A stretch of 14,853 nt of DNA from the NCBI GenBank assembly GCA_040902425.1, contig JBBDXI010000095.1, forward strand, positions 1 through 14,853, given 5' to 3'. Positions 6,122 to 13,631 of this stretch are shown here, piece by piece (position 1 is the first letter of the stretch; every line of letters begins with the position of its first letter). The notes under the pieces were generated by a model that worked only from the letters and a program-made list of their open reading frames with translations, searched no databases and was not told the DNA's origin. The DNA is from JBBDXI01 sp040902425. Its GTDB lineage: Bacteria; Planctomycetota; Phycisphaerae; Phycisphaerales; UBA1924. Both the position numbers and the translations under genes were made by a program.

Positions 6122-7825
6122 ATGGCGTTGCGGGCAGGGGGCCTCGTGGCACGACACAGCGGCAAGCCCGGCAGGGCTCTTGCGCTTTTGGTGGTGCGTG
6201 ACGGGATCGCCGCCGACGTACTCATCGCCGTCGGCCTCGCCGCCGCCGCTTTCCTCTTCCGCCTGATCCTCCACCCCTGGCTCGCCGACCGCACCCCCTT
6301 CCTCGGCCTCTACCCCGCCCTCCTCGCGGTCGCCATCACCCGCGGGTGGAAGTCCGCCCTCCTCACCCTGGGCCTCGGCGGCGTGCTCTGCTGGGTCTCC
6401 TTCATCCCCCACGAGGGCTCGCTGGCCCTCCGCACCGTCAGCGACCTCGCCCAGCTCCTCGCCGCCACCTTCGTCTGCCTCGTCATCATCGCTCTCGCCG
6501 AGGTCGGGCGCCGCGCCCGCGCCCGCGCCACACTCCGCCAGTCCGACCTCCACCGCGCCCTGGGCGACCTCCACGAGGGCCGCGCCGCCCTCGAGCAAAG
6601 CCGCGGCCTCTACCGCCTCATCCTCGAGAGCGCTACCGAGTTCGCCATCTTCTCCGCCGATCTCGCCGGGCGAGTCCTCACCTGGAACCCCGGCGGGCGC
6701 GCCGTCTTCGGCTACGACGACCGGGAGATCGTGGGCCAGGACGTCCGCATCCTCTTCACCCCCGAGGACCGCGAGGCCGGCATCCCCGAGCAGGAGATGC
6801 GCAACGCGCGCGAGCGCGGCCGCTCCGAGGATGAGCGCTGGCACCTCCGCAAGGACGGCTCCCGCTTCTGGGCCTCGGGCGCCCTCATGCCCATCCGCGG
6901 CCCCGGCGGCCAGGTCACCGGCTACCTCAAGATCGCCCGCGACGCCACCGAGCAGCGCCGCGCCCGCGAGGAGCTCGAGCGCCGCGCCCAGGAGCTCGCC
7001 CGCTCCAACGCCGACCTCGAGGAGTTCGCCTACATCGCCAGCCACGACCTCAAGGAGCCCCTCCGCGGCATCTCCAACTACGCCGGCTTCATCATCGAGG
7101 ACCACGCCGCCAAGGTCCCCCAGGACGCCCGCGAGCGTCTCGAGGTCATCCGCCGCCTCTGCGCCCGCATGGATGGCCTGCTCAACTCCCTCCTCGAGTA
7201 CGCCCGCGCCGGCCGCATCACCCTCGAGCACGAGACCTGCGACCTCAACCAGATCCTCGACGATGTCCTCGACTCCCTCCGCCCCTGGATGGAGTCCTAT
7301 AGCGCCCGCATCACCGTCCAGCCCGGCCTGCCCACCGTCCCCTGCGACCGCCACCGCATCGCCCAGGTCTTCAGCAACCTCATCACCAACGCCGTCAAGT
7401 ACAGCGACAAGCCCGAGCGCCGCATCGAGATCGGCGCCCTCCCCGCCCCCGGACCCGCCTCGCCCGTCACCCTCTACATCCGCGACGACGGCATCGGCAT
7501 CGACCCCCGCCACGCCGACGGCATCTTCAGGATGTTCCGCCGCCTCCACGGGCGCGACCAGTGCGGCGCGGGCGCCGGCGCCGGCCTCACCATCGTCCGC
7601 AAGATCGTCGAACGCCACGGCGGCCGCATCTGGGTCGAGTCCACCCCCGGCCAGGGTTCCACCTTCTACTTCACCCTCGCCTCCGACCCCGCCGCCGAGC
7701 CGGCGCGCCCCCGCCCCGGGCCCGATCGCCCCACGCCGGGGCGCGACAGCGGCCCCGAGGCCCCCACGGTGTCCGAGACGGACAGCGGACAACGGCCGGC
7801 GGGCCTCACCCGGCACCGCGACTGA
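6122..7825 (+). CDS. Membrane-bound PAS sensor histidine kinase
   Basis: This is a two-component sensor kinase of the inner membrane. The order over 567 residues is as follows. A hydrophobic region of about four membrane spans (28-130) includes RLILHPWLADRTPFLGLYPALLA, split here as RLILHPWLADR and TPFLGLYPALLA, resembling the KdpD-type DUF4118 module. A short coiled segment leads to a PAS domain (about 160-280, with LILESATEFAIF and WNPGGRAVFGYDDREIVG). The dimerisation domain has FAYIASHDLKEPLRG with phospho-acceptor His308. The ATPase has the N box NLITNAVKYS (Asn423), the G1 box DDGIGID (455-461) and the G2 box GAGAGLTIV (484-492). The last 45 residues are Pro/Arg-rich and probably disordered. 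ATG 6122 lacks a clear Shine-Dalgarno sequence, and GTG codons at 6191 or 6194 would also keep all membrane spans. No response regulator is adjacent, so it appears orphan. It sits between two secreted repeat-protein genes, but a shared role is not shown. Confidence 0.93.
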   Translation: MALRAGGLVARHSGKPGRALALLVVRDGIAADVLIAVGLAAAAFLFRLILHPWLADRTPFLGLYPALLAVAITRGWKSALLTLGLGGVLCWVSFIPHEGSLALRTVSDLAQLLAATFVCLVIIALAEVGRRARARATLRQSDLHRALGDLHEGRAALEQSRGLYRLILESATEFAIFSADLAGRVLTWNPGGRAVFGYDDREIVGQDVRILFTPEDREAGIPEQEMRNARERGRSEDERWHLRKDGSRFWASGALMPIRGPGGQVTGYLKIARDATEQRRAREELERRAQELARSNADLEEFAYIASHDLKEPLRGISNYAGFIIEDHAAKVPQDARERLEVIRRLCARMDGLLNSLLEYARAGRITLEHETCDLNQILDDVLDSLRPWMESYSARITVQPGLPTVPCDRHRIAQVFSNLITNAVKYSDKPERRIEIGALPAPGPASPVTLYIRDDGIGIDPRHADGIFRMFRRLHGRDQCGAGAGAGLTIVRKIVERHGGRIWVESTPGQGSTFYFTLASDPAAEPARPRPGPDRPTPGRDSGPEAPTVSETDSGQRPAGLTRHRD

Positions 7826-7945
7826 CCGCCTCCTCCCCACGATTCATGGCCGCCCTCCCGCCCCTTCGGCGCCAAGAGGAACAGCGGAGCCCGGCGGCAG
7901 CGTTCCCCGGGATCGGTCCGCAGGACGCCTCACCCGGAGCTGGCC

Positions 7946-10558
7946 ATGCCATCGCTGCTTGCAACCCCTTCCCGCGCCCCCCAGCAGTCCCGCCCACTTC
8001 CCCGTCGACCCTTCCGATGCACAGCCCTGACCCTTGCCGCCCTCCTCCTGCCGCTCGTGGCCGCCACCCCCCGCGCCCACGCCCAGTGCAACCCCGCCCT
8101 CCACGAGATCGGCGGCGAGCCCGGGCCGGTGTGCACGGCCGCGGCCGGTCACCAGGCCGTCGCCCGGGGCCGGTTTATCAGTATCGAGAGCACCCCGACC
8201 TCGGGCTCCCCGGCGGTGGTCGCCAGGCTCGCCCTCGACGACCCCGCCATCCACATGCAGACCGAGTTCTACGGCCGCATCTGGGCCATCGACGCCCTCA
8301 GTCTCTACGCCATCGACACCAGCACGCCCGCCGCCCCCCAGGTCATCTCCCGCTACTCTCTACTCCCCGCGTGGCCCCAGCGCTTCGAGCGCCTCCGCGT
8401 GAAGCCGGGCTTCGTCTACGCCAGCACCTCCGACGACCGCCTCCTCATCTTCGACACCGCCAACCCCGCCGCCCCCGTCCTCCGCTCCAGCCTCCAGATC
8501 GCCAGCACCGACCTGCGGGACCTCGAGATCGTCGGCGGCTACGCGTACCTCTCGATCCACGACTTCACGCCCGCGGCCGCGTCCGTCGTCGTCGTCGACA
8601 TCAGCAACCCCGCCCAGCCGTTCGAGGTCCGCCGCGTCGGCAACAGCGCCCGCGACGGCCTGCGGGTCACCTCCCGCGGCGCCACCCTCTACGCGCTGGC
8701 CGAGAACGAGTCCTCCGGCGCCATCGAGGCGTGGAGCCTCGCCAACCCCGCCGCCCCGTTCCTCCTGAGCGTCAACACCACCATCGGCAACAACGTCGCC
8801 AGCGAGGACGAGCTGCGCGCAGTGGGCAACGCCGCCGTCAGCGCCGTGGTCTACCTCCAGACCCGCCTCAGCACGCTCCGCCTCTACCACACCTCCTCCC
8901 TGGCGCCGCTCAGCGCCGTCGGCTTCCCCTACGCCGTCAAGGGCCTGGGCCTCGACGCCCCCCTCACCTTCCGCCTCGACGCCTATGTCACCCGCTCCTC
9001 GGGCCAGCTCGCCCGCGTCGTCATCAGCCAGCCCGGCGCCCCCGTCGCCGACCAGTCTTACCACGATGTGCCCCCCGGCCGGACCATCAGCGTCGCCGCC
9101 CGCGGCGACGGCTTCTCCGCCCTCTCCGCGCCCCTCGATCTCTGGGTCTACGCGGCCCCCGCCGGCAGCGCCCCGCCCGGCCTCCTCGCCCACCTCAGCC
9201 CCGACCCCGGCTTCGAGTGGGTGCCCGGCACCCTCATCGCCGTCCCCGGCGGCGGCCTCCTGGCGGTCGAGACCACGCACGGCCAGAACCCCACCAGCTG
9301 GATCATCTGCTACAACGTCGTCATAGGCCCCACCCCCGGCGTCCACTTCGCCGGCGCGGTCCAGGCCTCGGGGGTCATCACCGGCATCGACGCCGGCATC
9401 GACGCCTCCGGCACCCGCCGCATCTACTACGTCACCTCCACCCCCACGGGCAGCACCCTGCGCATCCTGAACGCCACGAACTTCGGCGCGATGACGATCG
9501 ACGGCATCATGGGGATCAGCGCCAACGCCGCGGGACCTCTGCGCTTCATCCCCGCCTCCGCCGCCGCCGGAACCCCGCCCCGCCTGCTCATCGGCGGCGG
9601 CGAGGGCGTCACCCAGGTCATCTCCGTCGCCCAGGTCAACCCCGCCACCCACCAGGGCTACATCACCTCGAGTGCCCAGGTCATCATCCCCGGCACGCCC
9701 CCAATGGTCTGGCTCGCCGACGGCCACCGGGTCCGCGGCTACCGGATGTCACCCAACTCCGCCCCGCCCACCCTGGAGTCCTCCTTCATCATCGCCCCCC
9801 AGTTCGCCGACTACGTCGCCGACGGCGTGACCAGCACCGGCGGCCTCCTGCACCTCCTCACCACCCGCGGCGACCTCCTCCGCGTCGAAACCGCCGACCC
9901 CGCCGCCCCCCGCATCGCCCAGATCGCGAGGATCTCCAGCGACCCGTTCTGGTCCTGGGGACGCGGTGTGGCCTTCGACGGCGCCAACCTCCACGTCGCC
10001 GGCGGAACCGACGGCTACACCGTGCTCCCCACCGTCTTCCCCGCGCCGCCGCGGGAGGACCCCGTGGCCGCGGGGAGCCTCTACGGCATCCGGATCGTCC
10101 CGGTCTGCCCCGGCGGCCCCTCGACCCTCACCGCCGAGTTCATCGCCGATCCGCCGGTGTCGTCCTACCAGTGGATGAAGTACAACCCCGCGACTTTCCT
10201 CTTCGCCCCGCTCAGCGACGGTCCCACCGGCACCGGCTCATCCATCGCGGGCGCGACCACCGCCAACCTGACCATCACGGGGGCCGGGCCCGCCGATATC
10301 GGCTACTACCGCTGCGTGGCCACCAACGCCTGCGGCACCGGGGGCACCTGGTCCGTCGAGGCCCGCCTCGGCGGGTACGCCAACTGCGACAACTCCACCA
10401 CAGCGCCCGCGCTCAACGTCGCCGACTTCTCCTGCTTCCTCCAGCGCTACGCCGCCGGCGAGGAGTACGCCAACTGCGACGGCTCCACCACCCTCCCCAC
10501 CCTCAACGTCGCCGACTTCTCCTGCTTCCTCCAGCGCTACGCCGACGGGTGCCACTGA
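7946..10558 (+). CDS. Secreted LVIVD-repeat/Ig-like protein with paired dockerin-like C-terminus
   Basis: The product has 870 residues. A long basic N-region and hydrophobic core (RCTALTLAALLLPLVAA) end in a likely signal peptidase site AHA/QC near residue 47. The following region has LVIVD-type beta-propeller strands, such as LYAIDTSTPAAPQVISRYS, LLIFDTANPAAPVLRSS and VVVVDISNPAQPFEVRRVG. A less clear repeat region follows. Residues about 718-808 look like an Ig-like domain (SSYQWMKYN, then ADIGYYRCVATNACG, with a plausible Cys pair). Residues 811-870 are two 30-residue YANCD...LNVADFSCFLQ units, as in the protein encoded at 3450-5984. ATG 7946 has GGAG seven bases upstream. No catalytic motif is visible, so the role is probably structural or binding at the cell surface. 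The stop codon lies 116 bp from the convergent GH15 gene, with a heptamer inverted repeat between them. Confidence 0.9.
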   Translation: MPSLLATPSRAPQQSRPLPRRPFRCTALTLAALLLPLVAATPRAHAQCNPALHEIGGEPGPVCTAAAGHQAVARGRFISIESTPTSGSPAVVARLALDDPAIHMQTEFYGRIWAIDALSLYAIDTSTPAAPQVISRYSLLPAWPQRFERLRVKPGFVYASTSDDRLLIFDTANPAAPVLRSSLQIASTDLRDLEIVGGYAYLSIHDFTPAAASVVVVDISNPAQPFEVRRVGNSARDGLRVTSRGATLYALAENESSGAIEAWSLANPAAPFLLSVNTTIGNNVASEDELRAVGNAAVSAVVYLQTRLSTLRLYHTSSLAPLSAVGFPYAVKGLGLDAPLTFRLDAYVTRSSGQLARVVISQPGAPVADQSYHDVPPGRTISVAARGDGFSALSAPLDLWVYAAPAGSAPPGLLAHLSPDPGFEWVPGTLIAVPGGGLLAVETTHGQNPTSWIICYNVVIGPTPGVHFAGAVQASGVITGIDAGIDASGTRRIYYVTSTPTGSTLRILNATNFGAMTIDGIMGISANAAGPLRFIPASAAAGTPPRLLIGGGEGVTQVISVAQVNPATHQGYITSSAQVIIPGTPPMVWLADGHRVRGYRMSPNSAPPTLESSFIIAPQFADYVADGVTSTGGLLHLLTTRGDLLRVETADPAAPRIAQIARISSDPFWSWGRGVAFDGANLHVAGGTDGYTVLPTVFPAPPREDPVAAGSLYGIRIVPVCPGGPSTLTAEFIADPPVSSYQWMKYNPATFLFAPLSDGPTGTGSSIAGATTANLTITGAGPADIGYYRCVATNACGTGGTWSVEARLGGYANCDNSTTAPALNVADFSCFLQRYAAGEEYANCDGSTTLPTLNVADFSCFLQRYADGCH
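10376..10555 (+). repeat. Two 90-bp copies encoding the dockerin-like tail (second protein)
   Basis: Units 10376-10465 and 10466-10555 encode YANCDNSTTAPALNVADF... and YANCDGSTTLPTLNVADF..., each 30 residues. The segment from CTCAACGTCGCCGACTTCTC through the following TGCTTCCTCCAGCGCTACGCC is identical in both copies, and most of it is shared with 5802-5981. This suggests strong constraint, recent duplication or gene conversion. Confidence 0.85.
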
Positions 10559-10564
10559 CGCTCA

Positions 10565-10665
10565 ATGTCGGATGTGGGATGTGGGATGTCGGATGGGGGA
10601 TGTCGGAGCGCTCCCGTCGCGGCGGCCGGTCGTGCACATCCACTACATCCGACATCCGACATCCC
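10565..10665. repeat. Inverted array of ATGTCGG/ACATCCG heptamers between convergent genes
   Basis: The left arm (10565-10606) is six units: ATGTCGG, ATGTGGG, ATGTGGG, ATGTCGG, ATGGGGG, ATGTCGG. The right arm (10636-10665) has ACATCCACT, ACATCCG, ACATCCG and ACATCCC, roughly the reverse complement. It fills most of the 116 bp between the stop codons of two convergent genes, so its hairpin could end transcription from both sides. No T tract is present. Confidence 0.88.
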
Positions 10666-10674
10666 CCCGCCGCC

Positions 10675-12771
10675 CTACGGCAGCACGCTCATCTCCGTCT
10701 CCACGTTCGCCCGCGGCCCCCGCACGCTCCCCCGCGTCAGTTGCTGCAGCTTCCGCAGGTACTCCACCACCACCGTCACCACCGTCGCGTGGCTCCACGT
10801 CAGGGGGCTCACCCCGATCGGCGCCCCCGTGTACGGGTGGAACTGCTCCGCCAGCACCCCGCTGTCGAACGCCCGGTCGCACGCCCACTCCAGGTACGGG
10901 ATCGCCTCGCGCAGCTCCCCCAGGTTCGTCGCCCGCGCGATCGCGTGCTGCGCGTGCCACAGCGTGCAGATCACCCACGGGTTCCCCGGCACCGCGTCCG
11001 TCTTCTCCCGCTCCACCTGGTGGAAGTAGTCCCGCTCGTACCGCGCGCACCCGCCCACCTCCGTCTTCACCCACAGCCGCTCCCGAAGCGCCCGCATCTC
11101 CGCCTCCACCATCGGGTCCCGCGCCTCGAACGCGCCGAACGCGAACAGCGCGTAGTTCGCCGAGTCCGCCGTGAAGTCCAGCTCGTACCGCCCGATGTCG
11201 GATGTGGGGTGTCGGATGTCGGATGTGCCCCCCGCCCCCCCATTCTGAACATCCGACATCCGACATCCCACATCCGACATCGGGAGACCCATCCGCGCCA
11301 CCCGCCCGCGCTCCCCATCCCAGAACACCCGCCGCAGCGCCCCCCGCATCCGCTCCGCCTCCTCCGCGTACTTCGCCGCCCGGTCCATCTCCCCGAAATC
11401 CTTCGCGAACTGCGCCGCCGCCCGCAGCGCCCCGATCGTCGCCGCCACCGTGAACGTGTGCACCCCCCGCCGCTCCTCCCACAGGTCCCACGACGGCAGC
11501 GGCAGCCCCGACAGGTCCCGGTACTCCAGCAGCCAGTCCGCCGGCCGCACCACCAGCGGCTCGTACACCGTCTTGATGAACTCCGCATCCCCGAACGCCT
11601 CGAAGTGCTTCCGCAGCGCCCAGATCACCAGCGACGTCTGGTCCTGCTGGATCGGCAGCACCCGCTGCCCCCCCAGCATCCACGGGTGCCAGCTGCTCGC
11701 CAGCTGCCCCGTCGGGGAGTACTTGTGCAGGAAGTACCCGTCCTTCTCGATCACCCGCGCCGCGAAGCGGAAAAACCGGCGCGACGGCTCCCCGTGCCCC
11801 GTCAGGATCAGCGAGTACGCCACCAGCGCCGCATCCCGCATCCAGCAGTACGAGTAGTGGTCGCCCCCGAACGCCGTCACGTCGCTGTCGTTCGCCGCCA
11901 GGATCGCCCCCCCGTTGTCCACCTGCGTCCGCACGATCAGCAGGCTCCGCGAGAACAGCTCCCGCACCCGCGCCGGCAGCGGCGAGAGGTCCAGCCCGCT
12001 CCGCGCCCACAGCCGCCAGTACGCCTCCGTCCGCGCCAGCATCCGCTGCGGCCCCGCCTCCACGATCCGCCGGTTGCACGCCTTCACATCCTGGTAGCTC
12101 CGCCCGCACACCAGCCACGCCGTCACCGTCCGCTCCCCCCCCGGCTCCAGCGCCAGGTTGAAGCCGATCGTCGCGTCCACCGAGCCTTGACTGATGGCGT
12201 TCCGCCCCAGCTCCCCGTCCTCGGCGTCGCGCCAGGTCCCCTCGGCGCCCCCCAGCCGCTTGGTCCCGATCGCCCAGTGGTCGATCCCCGTCTTGTGCTC
12301 ATCCGCCGCCGTGATCAAAAAGTAGATGTCGTCCTTGTACATCACCACGCTGCTCGTGGCCGGGTCGTAGTTCGCCGTGTCCCCCACCGGCGTCCCGCTG
12401 ATCGACGGGTCGAAGTGGAAAAACAGCCGCACATCCCGCGCCCGCCCCAGCAGGTCCCTCACCGTCGTCCGCCGGAAGTACACCGGCTCGCTGGCATCCA
12501 CCGCATCCTCGCACCGCACCTCCAGCGCCAGCCCCTCGTGCACCAGCCGCACATCCGTCACCAGCGTCTCCGGCTTGTAGCGCATCTCCCGCCGCCACTC
12601 CGGGTCCTCCACCCACGCGAACTTCCCGTCCGCCCAGACCCCGAACCGCTGGATGTGCCCACCCGTGTGATCAAACCGCCCCACGTTGGGGTAATAGATG
12701 TCCCGCAGCCGGTACTGCCGGTCGAAGGTGATCAGGAGGTCGCCGTTGCCAACCGGAAGATCGCGCGGCAT
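10675..12771 (-). CDS. GH15 family glycoside hydrolase (glucoamylase-like) with a repeat-derived insert
   Basis: GH15 enzymes invert and release glucose from the ends of alpha-glucans, and some act on trehalose or isomaltose. The 698-residue product has the bacterial two-part layout: an N-terminal beta-sandwich domain (about 1-260; MPRDLPVGNGDLLITFDRQY, then DIYYPNVGRFDHTGGH) and a C-terminal alpha/alpha barrel. Barrel landmarks are GGDHYSYCWMRDAALVAYSL, PSWDLWEERRGVHTFT with the likely general acid at Glu432 or Glu433, ELDFTADSANYALFAFG, GNPWVICTLWHAQ and LAEQFHPYTGAPIGVSPLTW with the likely base Glu642. No signal peptide is visible, so it is probably cytoplasmic and may act on storage glucans. 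Residues about 497-526 (from MSDVGCRMSDV to TSDIRHPTSDIG) are encoded by a 92-bp inverted heptamer repeat and interrupt ARMGLP...YELDF, where homologues are expected to be continuous. The reading frame is kept. ATG 12771 gives a family-like N-terminus, and the Shine-Dalgarno sequence is weak (GAGG, about 5 bases). Exact substrate is uncertain. Confidence 0.92.
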   Translation of the reverse strand: MPRDLPVGNGDLLITFDRQYRLRDIYYPNVGRFDHTGGHIQRFGVWADGKFAWVEDPEWRREMRYKPETLVTDVRLVHEGLALEVRCEDAVDASEPVYFRRTTVRDLLGRARDVRLFFHFDPSISGTPVGDTANYDPATSSVVMYKDDIYFLITAADEHKTGIDHWAIGTKRLGGAEGTWRDAEDGELGRNAISQGSVDATIGFNLALEPGGERTVTAWLVCGRSYQDVKACNRRIVEAGPQRMLARTEAYWRLWARSGLDLSPLPARVRELFSRSLLIVRTQVDNGGAILAANDSDVTAFGGDHYSYCWMRDAALVAYSLILTGHGEPSRRFFRFAARVIEKDGYFLHKYSPTGQLASSWHPWMLGGQRVLPIQQDQTSLVIWALRKHFEAFGDAEFIKTVYEPLVVRPADWLLEYRDLSGLPLPSWDLWEERRGVHTFTVAATIGALRAAAQFAKDFGEMDRAAKYAEEAERMRGALRRVFWDGERGRVARMGLPMSDVGCRMSDVQNGGAGGTSDIRHPTSDIGRYELDFTADSANYALFAFGAFEARDPMVEAEMRALRERLWVKTEVGGCARYERDYFHQVEREKTDAVPGNPWVICTLWHAQHAIARATNLGELREAIPYLEWACDRAFDSGVLAEQFHPYTGAPIGVSPLTWSHATVVTVVVEYLRKLQQLTRGSVRGPRANVETEMSVLP
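11192..11283. repeat. Near-perfect 35-bp inverted repeat of heptamers inside the GH15 gene
   Basis: The left arm (11192-11226) and the reverse complement of the right arm (11249-11283) match at 34 of 35 positions. Both read CCGATGT, CGGATGT, GGG(G/A)TGT, CGGATGT, CGGATGT. The loop is 22 bases and C-rich. The element lies wholly within the coding sequence and contributes about 30 residues in frame. It is the cleanest copy of the ATGTCGG/ACATCCG family in the window. Confidence 0.93.
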
Positions 12772-12799
12772 GCAGCCTCAGTGGTGCCTCAGGGGAGGA

Positions 12800-12837
12800 G
12801 TGCCACCGACTTCGCCAGCTTTGGGGCGAAGTCGGTG
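12800..12837. repeat. Dispersed hairpin element, copy 1
   Basis: GTGC, then CACCGACTTCGCC, an 8-base loop (AGCTTTGG), then GGCGAAGTCGGTG: a perfect 13-bp stem. It lies 29 bp upstream of the GH15 start codon. A second copy with the same stem sequence and loop length is at 14665-14701. Confidence 0.85.
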
Positions 12838-12874
12838 CGCAGACGGGCGGCCTAGGCCCGCCGCGGCCTTGTGC

Positions 12875-12917
12875 CACGGGCGGCCTGAGGCCGCCGTCAG
12901 GCGGCCGCCCGCCCGTG
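12875..12917. repeat. Compound GC-rich inverted repeat
   Basis: The outer arms CACGGGCG (12875-12882) and CGCCCGTG (12910-12917) are complementary. Inside, GGCGGCC-TGA-GGCCGCC (12879-12895) forms an alternative 7-bp stem. The structures are mutually exclusive. No T tract follows. Confidence 0.5.
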
Positions 12918-13197
12918 CGGATTCACCAGAGGGTATCGGCCCAACTCCCCCCCCGCCGTTGCCGCCCCCGCGCAACCTTTGCCCACCCCCCCAATCCCAG
13001 GCAACCGCGACGCGCCCCCGCCCGAATCGGATGCTTGGCAACTCCTGCCCGAGCACCCGGTATACCCAGCAGCCGTATGCCCACCGACCAGGCCCACCCG
13101 CGCCGCCCCTCTTCCATTTCCCAGCGCGCCCACCCGCGCCGCCGGGTATCCTCACGGGCGCCCCGGCCCCGCGGCCGCGGGCCCAGCGGAGATACCC

Positions 13198-13407
13198 ATG
13201 CAGCGCGACAACGTCAAGCTCCTCGTGGCGGTCATTCTGTTGATCGCGGCCGCGATCCTCTTCGCGTGGTACTTCGGGGTGTTCAGCGGGACGGAGGTCC
13301 CGCCCACCGCCACGGAGAACGGCGTGCCCCGCGGCGGCCCACGGACGCCCGAGGGCGGCCTTCCCACTCCCTCCTCCGGCCTCGTCATCTTCAGGCCCGT
13401 CGCCTGA
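13198..13407 (+). CDS. Small single-span membrane protein, 69 residues
   Basis: I do not recognise a family. The product begins MQRDNVKLLVAVILLIAAA and has one strongly hydrophobic segment at about residues 7-28. A short Pro/Gly/Thr-rich tail follows (VPPTATENGVPRGGP, then PSSGLVIFRPVA), which would lie outside the membrane if the charged start is cytoplasmic. ATG 13198 is preceded by GGAG with 6-base spacing. The frame is open further upstream, but only this start has both a Shine-Dalgarno sequence and a sensible N-terminus. It precedes a pseudopilin-like gene by 224 bp on the same strand. The short basic start and single helix could also suit a minor membrane component of a secretion apparatus, but nothing in the sequence proves that. 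Confidence 0.75.
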   Translation: MQRDNVKLLVAVILLIAAAILFAWYFGVFSGTEVPPTATENGVPRGGPRTPEGGLPTPSSGLVIFRPVA

Positions 13408-13481
13408 TCGTCCCCACCCGGGTCCGTATGCCCACCGGCGGGCCCCGGGATCACCGGCTGGTTCATCCGGGCTGTTCCCCC

Positions 13482-13509
13482 TTGAATCAGCGGCGCCAAT
13501 CAGTAGGAT
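13482..13509 (+). promoter_or_regulatory. Possible sigma70-type promoter of the pseudopilin gene
   Basis: TTGAAT (13482-13487) and TAGGAT (13504-13509) are 16 bp apart. This predicts a start near 13516 and a leader of about 115 bases before the ATG at 13632. Both hexamers match four or more consensus positions in a GC-rich background. Confidence 0.45.
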
Positions 13510-13631
13510 GTGGGAGTCCCCGTTCGGGGTACCAGGCCGCCCGCCCGGCTCCCGGCGCGGGGAGGCACGCGGATCGATGTTCGCCACGCTTCTGAGGCGC
13601 GGCTCAACCCAGCGGATCGCGGAGATAATCC

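Larger units (their letters stand above)
12772..13197. other. Divergent spacer of 426 bp, hairpin-rich
   Basis: This region separates the start codons of the GH15 gene and the 69-residue membrane protein. Its left third holds three hairpins (12800-12917, partly listed separately, including a GGCCTAGGCC palindrome near 12848-12857). The rest (about 12918-13180) is C-rich. TTGGCA (13035-13040) and TATACC (13061-13066) are 20 bp apart, too far for a convincing promoter. I see no conserved coding signal. Confidence 0.5.

Noticed and set aside
3456..6152. An 898-codon open frame on the minus strand
   Set aside because: It is antisense to the propeller-like protein and consists of low-complexity Gly/Ala/Glu sequence, a composition shadow.
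8000..8090. Twin-arginine export signal in the protein starting at 7946
   Set aside because: The RR pair is not followed by the usual x-F-L-K pattern, and a standard Sec-type core and AHA cleavage site are present.
7561..12855. A 1764-codon open frame on the plus strand
   Set aside because: It is Arg/Pro/His-rich, overlaps the kinase, the LVIVD protein and the GH15 gene in other frames, and has no domain. Absence of stops is expected at this GC content.
12979..13197. N-terminal extension of the 69-residue protein to 142 residues
   Set aside because: The extra 73 residues are Pro/Arg-rich shadow sequence, whereas ATG 13198 has a Shine-Dalgarno sequence and begins directly before the membrane span.
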